Part shown: in pieces, positions 58,622-64,000 of the stretch
Position numbering within the stretch: the first letter of the stretch is position 1
Layout of the letters: every line of letters begins with the position of its first letter
Source: an uncultured Prevotellaceae bacterium
GTDB taxonomy: Bacteria; Bacteroidota; Bacteroidia; Bacteroidales; Bacteroidaceae
Reading direction: 5' to 3'
DNA: 64,000 nt
Assembly: GCA_900315095.1 (NCBI GenBank)
Contig: OMXS01000001.1
Location: 124,001-188,000, forward strand
Position numbers and translations under genes: made by a program
Notes under the pieces: generated by a model
Database searches by the model: none
Told to the model about the DNA's origin: nothing
Seen by the model: only the letters and a program-made list of their open reading frames with translations

Positions 58622-58945
58622 TTATTTCAGTTTCGGGTTATTCTTATGCCTATCAGCGTCTCTTGAGGTCTTTTTAGCGATGCTTTTTTGCAGTTCCTCG
58701 GTCAGATCGACGCCAGTCTGGTTGGCAAGGCAGATAAGTACCCACAGCACATCGGCCATTTCCTCGCCCAGATTAGGCTCTTCGCCAGGCTTAAAGCTTT
58801 GGTCGCCGTATTTGCGTGCTATCACCCGAGCCAGTTCTCCCACCTCTTCAGTAAGGCAAGCCATATTTGTAAGTTCAGAGAAATAGCGCACGCCATACTC
58901 TCTAATCCATTCATCTACAGCCTGTTGTGCTTCCTTTATTGTCAT
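58622..58945 (-). CDS. MazG-like nucleotide pyrophosphohydrolase
   Basis: A 107-residue all-alpha NTP pyrophosphohydrolase, probably cleaning the nucleotide pool. Metal-binding ExxE and ExxD motifs are CLTEEVGELARVI near residue 30 and NLGEEMADVLWVLICLA near 62. Same strand and cluster as deoC and dtd. Confidence 0.88.
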   Translation of the reverse strand: MTIKEAQQAVDEWIREYGVRYFSELTNMACLTEEVGELARVIARKYGDQSFKPGEEPNLGEEMADVLWVLICLANQTGVDLTEELQKSIAKKTSRDADRHKNNPKLK

Positions 58946-58963
58946 ATTCCTATTTCTTTGTAT

Positions 58964-59200
58964 TTATATTAAGATGAGAAAGATTGCTAATGCAACTAAT
59001 GCGATGATAGAAATCAATATTCCTTTTCTCTCCTCCTTAAAATAATATGCCTCATATATGGAAGCCCCAAGCCACGCAATGCATCCGAGTATCTGAATGA
59101 CGAAAAATATGTCGTAGTTCAGGTAATGCCATGCTATACTGCTAATGAGCATCATGCATAGTCCAACATATTCTATGCAATTAATTGTTCTTTCTTTCAT
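58964..59200 (-). CDS. small membrane protein
   Basis: A 78-residue protein with three short hydrophobic helices (YVGLCMMLISSIAWHYL, FVIQILGCIAWLGASIY, GILISIIALVALAIFLILI). Unknown function, in the dtd-mazG-deoC gene run. Confidence 0.7.
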   Translation of the reverse strand: MKERTINCIEYVGLCMMLISSIAWHYLNYDIFFVIQILGCIAWLGASIYEAYYFKEERKGILISIIALVALAIFLILI

Positions 59201-59214
59201 TATCCTCTTACTTC

Positions 59215-59667
59215 TTATTCCTTGTTTTTCGTATCCATGCAGATGGTTACAGGACCATCGTTCAACAGTTCCACATCCATCATCGCACCGAACTCTCCTG
59301 TGCCTATTTCCTTGCCCGTTTCTTCCTGCAAACGACGGCAGAAATACTCATAGAGAGGCACTGAAATCTCGTGTCTTGCGGCACGAAGCCACGACGGGCG
59401 GTTGCCCTTCTTATAGCTTGCAAAGAGCGTAAACTGGCTGACTACCAGCATATCACCGCCTACCTGACTGATGTTGAGGTTCATAACGCCGTTCTCATCG
59501 TCGAAAACTCTGAGGCCTATGACTTTCTTCACCAGCCACTCTGCATCGCTCTCAGTGTCGCTTTCCTCCACTCCTAAGAGTATCAGGAAACCCTTTCCTA
59601 TGGCAGACTTCACGTTTCCGCCTATCGTGACGCTTGCTCTGCTCACTCGTTGTATAACAATTCTCAT
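59215..59667 (-). CDS. dtd: D-aminoacyl-tRNA deacylase
   Basis: Removes D-amino acids (and Gly from tRNA-Ala) from mischarged tRNAs. The 150-residue protein starts with the canonical MRIVIQRVSRASVTI. It has the SQFTLFASYKKGNRPSW motif and the cross-subunit NDGPVTI (Gly-cisPro). A complete promoter (TTG, 20 nt, TATCTTTG at 59679-59672) ends 5 nt before the ATG, so the mRNA may be leaderless. Confidence 0.95.
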   Translation of the reverse strand: MRIVIQRVSRASVTIGGNVKSAIGKGFLILLGVEESDTESDAEWLVKKVIGLRVFDDENGVMNLNISQVGGDMLVVSQFTLFASYKKGNRPSWLRAARHEISVPLYEYFCRRLQEETGKEIGTGEFGAMMDVELLNDGPVTICMDTKNKE

Positions 59668-59755
59668 GCTGCAAAGATAGCAAATATTCTGCTAAAAACC
59701 AATGAAAAAAACGTACTTTGTAACTATCTGGTATTCAGATGGTCATAAATAACCG

Positions 59756-59889
59756 AACAAAGTTAATAACATTGTTCAACAAAGTTATTAACTTTGTCTC
59801 CTCACTTGTATACCTTTGGCGTCTCACTTGTATACCTTTGACACCTTGCTTGTATACCTTTGGCACCTCATTTATATGCTTTTGGCATC
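59756..59889 (+). repeat. intergenic repeat element: 43-nt palindrome plus 22-nt tandem units
   Basis: Palindrome at 59756-59798 (arms AACAAAGTTAATAA / TTATTAACTTTGT), then four 22-nt units from 59802 with CACTTGTATACCTTTG-type cores. The fourth unit overlaps the last codons and stop of uvrC. Nearly the same as the element at 10838-10968. Confidence 0.85.
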
Positions 59890-61713
59890 TGAGGGATGAA
59901 AATATGTGTAGAGAATAGTGGCTTTCTGTTCGCCAAGAATTCCTTTTAGAGTGTCTAAATCGGCTGCTTTTATCTGCTTAACGCTCTTTAACCTCTTGAT
60001 TAACAGGTCTTTAGACTTTTGTCCGATGCCTTTAATGTTGTCCAGTTCTGAGTGTAATGCGTGCTTCGATCGTTTGTCTCTGTGGAACGTGATGGCATAT
60101 CTGTGCACCTCATCCTGTATGTGTGTGAGGATGTGGAATAGTTCGGAGTCGGTCTTCATGCCAATAACCATAGGCGGGAAACCATAAAGCAGCTCGTTCG
60201 TTCGATGCTTGTTGTCCTTCGCGAGACCAGCAATAGCGATGTCAAGATGCAATTCGTCTTCCACAACTTGTCTCACTACTTCCATTTGTCCCTTTCCACC
60301 GTCGGTAATGATGAGGTCGGGTAGGGGTTGCTCTTCTTCAATCATGCGGCTGTAACGACGATAAACCACCTCTTTCATTGAGGCGTAGTCGTCAGGTCCG
60401 ACCACAGTTTTGATGTTGTATTTCCTATAGTCTTTTTTGCTCGGTTTCATCCCTTTGAACACCACGCAACCAGCAACGGCATCAGTACCCGATATGTTTG
60501 AATTGTCGAAACACTCGATGTGATATGGCATTTTTTCCATCCCAAGAGCCTTCTGGAGTTCCTTCATCAGTCGTGTTTGTTTCTGCTCGGGATTCAGTTT
60601 CTCTGCTTGTTTCAGCCGGTCGAAACGGTATTGCTTGCCGTTCATTGCCGATAGTTCCAGCAGATGCTTCTTGTCGCCTCGTTGAGGCACCGTTATAGTA
60701 ACTCCAGGTATTGGTGTTTCGGGTTCAAAAGGCACAATTATCTCGGTTGCATCGCTATTTACTTGCTCTCTTATTTGTATGATTCCGAGTGTCAGAATGT
60801 CGTCTTCTGTCTCGTCAAGTTTCTTCTTAAACTCGTATGTAAATGCCTGATTTATAGCGCCATTCGTGACGTGCATGTAGTTGATATATGCCCTTGTGTC
60901 GTCATCGGTCAGAGTAAATACATCCACGTTAGTGATAGTGTGGCTTACAACCTCACTCTTAGAAGCGAAGTTTTCGAGCAGGACATAGCGTCGTTTCAGC
61001 ATTTCTGCATCCTCAAAACGCAGTTCTTCTGATGCTTTCATCATCATTTCGAACAGGCGTTTCTGCACTTCTCGCGTGTTACCTTTTAGTATTTCGCGTG
61101 CTTGATTGATGTTTTGCTGATACTCTTCAATGCTTTGTTTCCCTATGCATGGTGCCCCGCAGTTGTGAATGTGATACTCTAGGCAAGGCTTATATTTGCC
61201 TTCTTTTATCCCTTCTTCTGTGATTGGGAAACGGCAGGTGCGAGGATGGTAGAGTTCTTTGATTATATCCAGCAAACCATACATTGTACCGATGTTGGAG
61301 TAGGGGCCAAAATACTGTCCCCATTTCTTATTGATATTCCTTGTCGAAAATATCCTCGGAAGATATTCTTTAGTAACACAAATGCTCGGATATGTCTTTC
61401 CATCCTTCAGCAGGATGTTGTATTTTGGCTGGTATTTCTTTATTAATGAGTTCTCAAGAAGCAACGCATCCTCTTCAGTTTTGACAACAGTATAAGTGAT
61501 GTTCCATATCTTGCTGACTAGAACTTTTGTCTTGTAGCGGTCAACTTCTTTATGGAAATAAGACGAGACACGGTTTTTTAGGTTCTTTGCCTTACCTACA
61601 TATATAATAGTTCCCTCCCTGTCGTAATACTGGTAACTGCCAGGTTGCGACGGGAGAGATGCTACTATTCTTTTCAGATGGGCTAATCGAGCCTCGTTTT
61701 CTTCCTTTGTCAT
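59872..61713 (-). CDS. uvrC: excinuclease ABC subunit C
   Basis: Makes the two incisions in nucleotide excision repair. The 613-residue protein has the GIY-YIG nuclease at the N-terminus (PGSYQYYDREGTIIYVGKAKNL), a UVR domain (ASEELRFEDAEMLKRR near residue 212), the RNase H-like C-terminal nuclease (IECFDNSNISGTDAVAG) and a HhH pair (IKGIGQKSKDLLIKRL). The last residues (DAKSI) and stop are encoded by a dispersed 22-nt repeat. Confidence 0.95.
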   Translation of the reverse strand: MTKEENEARLAHLKRIVASLPSQPGSYQYYDREGTIIYVGKAKNLKNRVSSYFHKEVDRYKTKVLVSKIWNITYTVVKTEEDALLLENSLIKKYQPKYNILLKDGKTYPSICVTKEYLPRIFSTRNINKKWGQYFGPYSNIGTMYGLLDIIKELYHPRTCRFPITEEGIKEGKYKPCLEYHIHNCGAPCIGKQSIEEYQQNINQAREILKGNTREVQKRLFEMMMKASEELRFEDAEMLKRRYVLLENFASKSEVVSHTITNVDVFTLTDDDTRAYINYMHVTNGAINQAFTYEFKKKLDETEDDILTLGIIQIREQVNSDATEIIVPFEPETPIPGVTITVPQRGDKKHLLELSAMNGKQYRFDRLKQAEKLNPEQKQTRLMKELQKALGMEKMPYHIECFDNSNISGTDAVAGCVVFKGMKPSKKDYRKYNIKTVVGPDDYASMKEVVYRRYSRMIEEEQPLPDLIITDGGKGQMEVVRQVVEDELHLDIAIAGLAKDNKHRTNELLYGFPPMVIGMKTDSELFHILTHIQDEVHRYAITFHRDKRSKHALHSELDNIKGIGQKSKDLLIKRLKSVKQIKAADLDTLKGILGEQKATILYTYFHPSDAKSI

Positions 61714-61731
61714 CTGCTATTAGATGCCGTT

Positions 61732-61747
61732 TGTTTCACGTGAAACA
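61732..61747. promoter_or_regulatory. parS: parS site
   Basis: Perfect 16-bp palindrome TGTTTCACGTGAAACA, matching the widely conserved ParB-binding consensus, in the uvrC-apt gap. A second copy is at 62369. Confidence 0.92.
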
Positions 61748-61792
61748 ATGCATGATGCTTCCTAAGTTGCTGTTATGCAAGGCGTCCCGTGA

Positions 61793-62323
61793 TTATACTT
61801 GAATCAAAGTGCTTACTTCGATGTCCTTGTCGAAGATGTTACGTCCTTCGAAACCTTCGTTCACTAGTTCTATGATGAAGTTGATGTACACCTTCTTGGG
61901 GCCGAATTTCTTTACGAGATTGCATGCCGCCTTCATCGTTCCGCCTGTTGCGAGGAGGTCGTCGTGAAGGAGTACTACATCGTCTGTTGTGATGGCGTCC
62001 TTGTGAATCTCAATGGTGTCGGTTCCATACTCCTTTTCGTAACTCTCCTGAACGGTTTCTGCAGGCAGCTTTCCTGGCTTTCGGCAGAGTATTACGCCTG
62101 CACCGAGGCGGACGGCAAGTGCTGACGCCATTACGAATCCTCGACTCTCGATGCCTACAACCTTTGTGATGCCCTTGTCTTTGTATAGTTCATAGAGCTC
62201 GTCTATCATTTCTTGAAGACATTCTCCGTTCTTAAACAGGGTGGTAACGTCACGGAAGTTGACTCCCTTTACTGGGAAATCTGGAATGCATCTCAGATTA
62301 TCCATTAACAGTTTGTTGTTCAT
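61793..62323 (-). CDS. apt: adenine phosphoribosyltransferase
   Basis: Salvages adenine with PRPP to AMP. 176 residues from MNNKLLMDNL; 170 if it starts at the second Met (62305), which aligns better with other Apt proteins (IPDFPVKGVNFRDVTTLF). PRPP motif: VVLLHDDLLATGGTMKAAC near residue 120. A TAACTTTG box (62334-62327) ends 3 nt before the first ATG, so either a leaderless start or the 62305 ATG is used. Confidence 0.94.
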   Translation of the reverse strand: MNNKLLMDNLRCIPDFPVKGVNFRDVTTLFKNGECLQEMIDELYELYKDKGITKVVGIESRGFVMASALAVRLGAGVILCRKPGKLPAETVQESYEKEYGTDTIEIHKDAITTDDVVLLHDDLLATGGTMKAACNLVKKFGPKKVYINFIIELVNEGFEGRNIFDKDIEVSTLIQV

Positions 62324-62368
62324 ACGCAAAGTTATATTTTGTTGATTTTTAATTAATTGCACATCAAT

Positions 62369-62384
62369 TGTTTCACGTGAAACA
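62369..62384. promoter_or_regulatory. parS: parS site
   Basis: Second perfect TGTTTCACGTGAAACA, upstream of apt, 637 bp from the first. Confidence 0.92.
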
Positions 62385-62448
62385 ATGTATTATTCTCCTT
62401 CTTTTTCCCTCTTCGCTCACTACTCAACCATCAACCCTCAGCCTTCTT

Positions 62449-64000
62449 TCATCTTCCCATCAGCACGAGCAGCACATTGATGTCGCTCGGAGATACTCCT
62501 GGGATGCGCGATGCTTGCGCAAGTGTCTCTGGGTTGATGCGTGAGAGTTTCTGACGTGCCTCGATGGAGATGTGGTTCATGGACATGTAGTCGAATCTTC
62601 CTTTAATCTTGATGTTCTCCAGTCGGTGCATCTTGTCGGCCACCTCACGTTCCCTTTCGATATAGCCGGCATATTTCATTCTCACCTCTGCCGCCTCTGC
62701 AATCTCCTCTTTTCTGTTGTCGGGTGCGTCAAGCGCCTCTTTCAGTTCGGGGATAAGTGTTGCCAGTTTGTAGATATCTATCTGTGGACGGCCTAGAAGT
62801 TCAATAGCCTTGCAGCCTGTGCGTAGTGGGGTAGTGCCGAAAGATTCGAGGGCGCTTGCCGTTTCTTTTGGTTTCATCGACGTCTTGCGACAGATCTCAA
62901 TTATATGTTCTATGTGGCGGCTTTTCTCCTCCCACCAGTCGAGTCTTTCGCGTTTGGCAATTCCTAGTTCGTATGCTTTTCTGGTAAGTCGTGCGTCAGC
63001 ATCGTCTTGTCTTAGAAGGATGCGATATTCGGCTCTTGAAGTGAACATTCGGTACGGTTCGTCCACACCTTTTGTCACTAAATCATCGATGAGAACGCCA
63101 ATATACGACTCGTCTCGATGCATGATAAACTGGGTGTTGGGCGTTGGGTGTTGTGCATCGGCTCCCGCGAAAAGTGCCGCATTTGCTCCTGCTACTAATC
63201 CTTGTCCTGCTGCCTCTTCATAACCCGTTGTTCCGTTCACTTGACCCGCGAAGAACAGTCCTTTGATTTTCTTCGATTCCAACGAATGATTCAGTTGCGT
63301 AGGGTCGAAGAAATCGTACTCTATAGCATAGCCAGGACGGTACACTTTCATATCTCTGAGTGCGGGAATTCGTTTAAGTGCCTCTATCTGAACATCAATA
63401 GGCATGCTCGAAGAGAAACCGTTGAGATACATTTCGTTGGTGTCTGTGCCTTCAGGTTCTAAGAAGAGAGGGTGACTTTCACGGTCAGGGAAGGTCATCA
63501 GTTTTGTCTCTATCGAAGGGCAATAACGAGGACCGATACTGTGTATTTGTCCGTTGTAGAGTGGGGAATCGGCCAATCCTGAGCATAACACCTCATGAAC
63601 CTCAGCATTAGTTGAGAAAGTCCAACAGGGGAGTTGTGGCAGTTGGCGTGCCTCGCCCATGTAAGAGAACTTGTGGAAATCGGTCTCTCCCGGTTGAATC
63701 TCTGCATCCTCGAAATGTACCGAGCGACGGTCAATGCGAACAGGGGTGCCTGTTTTCATTCTCGCTGATGTAATCCCGTGACGTGTTATGCTTTCTGTGA
63801 AATGCTCAACTGCAGGTTCTGCTATCCTGCCTCCTGGCACCATCTTGCGTCCAACATGCATAAGTCCGTTGAGGAAGGTGCCTGCGGTGATAATAACGGC
63901 TTTGGCATGAAGTTCAACTCCCCATATTGTGCGGACACCTATAACGCTTTTTGCGTTGTCTCTGGATATTTCAGAATCTCCTGTTTGCTCGGATTCTGCT
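62449..64000 (-). CDS. mnmG: tRNA uridine-5-carboxymethylaminomethyl modification enzyme, 5' end missing
   Basis: FAD-dependent partner of MnmE that modifies U34 of several tRNAs. About 517 C-terminal residues are visible. The frame runs to the window edge (TGDSEISRDNAKSVIGV), followed by VIITAGTFLNGLMHVGRKMVPGGRIAEPAVE and later GLFFAGQVNGTTGYEEAAGQG. The C-terminal MnmE-binding region ends at GVSPSDINVLLVLMGR. The N-terminal FAD motif is outside the window. Confidence 0.96.
   Translation of the reverse strand, partial: AESEQTGDSEISRDNAKSVIGVRTIWGVELHAKAVIITAGTFLNGLMHVGRKMVPGGRIAEPAVEHFTESITRHGITSARMKTGTPVRIDRRSVHFEDAEIQPGETDFHKFSYMGEARQLPQLPCWTFSTNAEVHEVLCSGLADSPLYNGQIHSIGPRYCPSIETKLMTFPDRESHPLFLEPEGTDTNEMYLNGFSSSMPIDVQIEALKRIPALRDMKVYRPGYAIEYDFFDPTQLNHSLESKKIKGLFFAGQVNGTTGYEEAAGQGLVAGANAALFAGADAQHPTPNTQFIMHRDESYIGVLIDDLVTKGVDEPYRMFTSRAEYRILLRQDDADARLTRKAYELGIAKRERLDWWEEKSRHIEHIIEICRKTSMKPKETASALESFGTTPLRTGCKAIELLGRPQIDIYKLATLIPELKEALDAPDNRKEEIAEAAEVRMKYAGYIEREREVADKMHRLENIKIKGRFDYMSMNHISIEARQKLSRINPETLAQASRIPGVSPSDINVLLVLMGR

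Noticed and set aside
1-64000. CRISPR arrays, rRNA and tRNA genes
   Set aside because: No regularly spaced direct repeats with unique spacers and no tRNA- or rRNA-like sequence recognised by eye; short tRNAs cannot be fully excluded without a model search.

Overview
The window is a chromosome segment of a Bacteroidales bacterium, most likely a Prevotella-type organism, interrupted by a complete Mu-like transposable prophage. The host assignment rests on several things. The core genes resemble Bacteroidales versions, and the mnmG-apt-uvrC-dtd-mazG-deoC cluster has the order usual there. Promoters fit the Bacteroidetes consensus: TTG, 19-20 nt, then TAnnTTTG is seen upstream of leuS, mutS, dtd and several others. 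Host genes mostly lack Shine-Dalgarno sequences. The species cannot be fixed from this sequence alone.

Left host arm (1-14.67 kb): leuS (3' end off the window), a secreted Asn/Gly-rich protein, an AbiEii-type toxin-antitoxin pair with its own promoter, ychF, lgt, a secreted protein, mutS, a secreted beta-propeller protein with a zinc ribbon and C-terminal membrane anchor, and a CapA-like protein.

Prophage (14,676-51,608, 36.9 kb): it is inserted in a gene for a BRCT-like protein. Joining the two gene halves across a GGAG duplication restores one 283-codon frame. Both prophage ends carry copies of a transposase-site-like motif (core AAAACGAA). Read from its left end at 51.6 kb, the phage has a poorly coding end region, then a Rex-like two-gene unit, an S24 repressor, the MuA/MuB-type transposition genes and an early operon with Gam and GemA homologues. 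Late genes lie in two divergent units. One (plus strand) holds small and large terminase, gp36, portal and MuF. The other (minus strand) holds protease/scaffold, capsid, lysis genes, siphovirus-type tail, tape measure, tail tip and a receptor-binding cluster. The right end holds a DNA-modification-like module: an HTH protein, a D12-class adenine methylase, and a thymidylate-synthase-family protein with Asp where dUMP enzymes have Asn.

Right host arm (51.6-64 kb): a DnaQ-BRCT exonuclease (apparently in an operon with the broken BRCT gene), polA with a 117-residue internal tandem duplication, a polyprenyl synthase, a membrane protein, deoC, a MazG-like protein, dtd, uvrC, apt and mnmG (5' end off the window). 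Two perfect parS sites flank apt, which places this arm near the replication origin.

The most unusual signals are these. (1) Seventeen 28-nt hairpin elements with compensatory arm changes all lie on the same strand of the prophage regardless of gene direction. (2) A textbook -1 frameshift signal (T TTT TTC, 5-nt spacer, 8-bp hairpin) sits at the portal stop and would fuse portal to MuF, which has no start codon of its own. (3) A 37-bp copy of the early promoter/operator lies inside the repressor gene. (4) A candidate pseudoknotted small RNA lies beside the tail-fibre genes. (5) The TS-like/methylase module.
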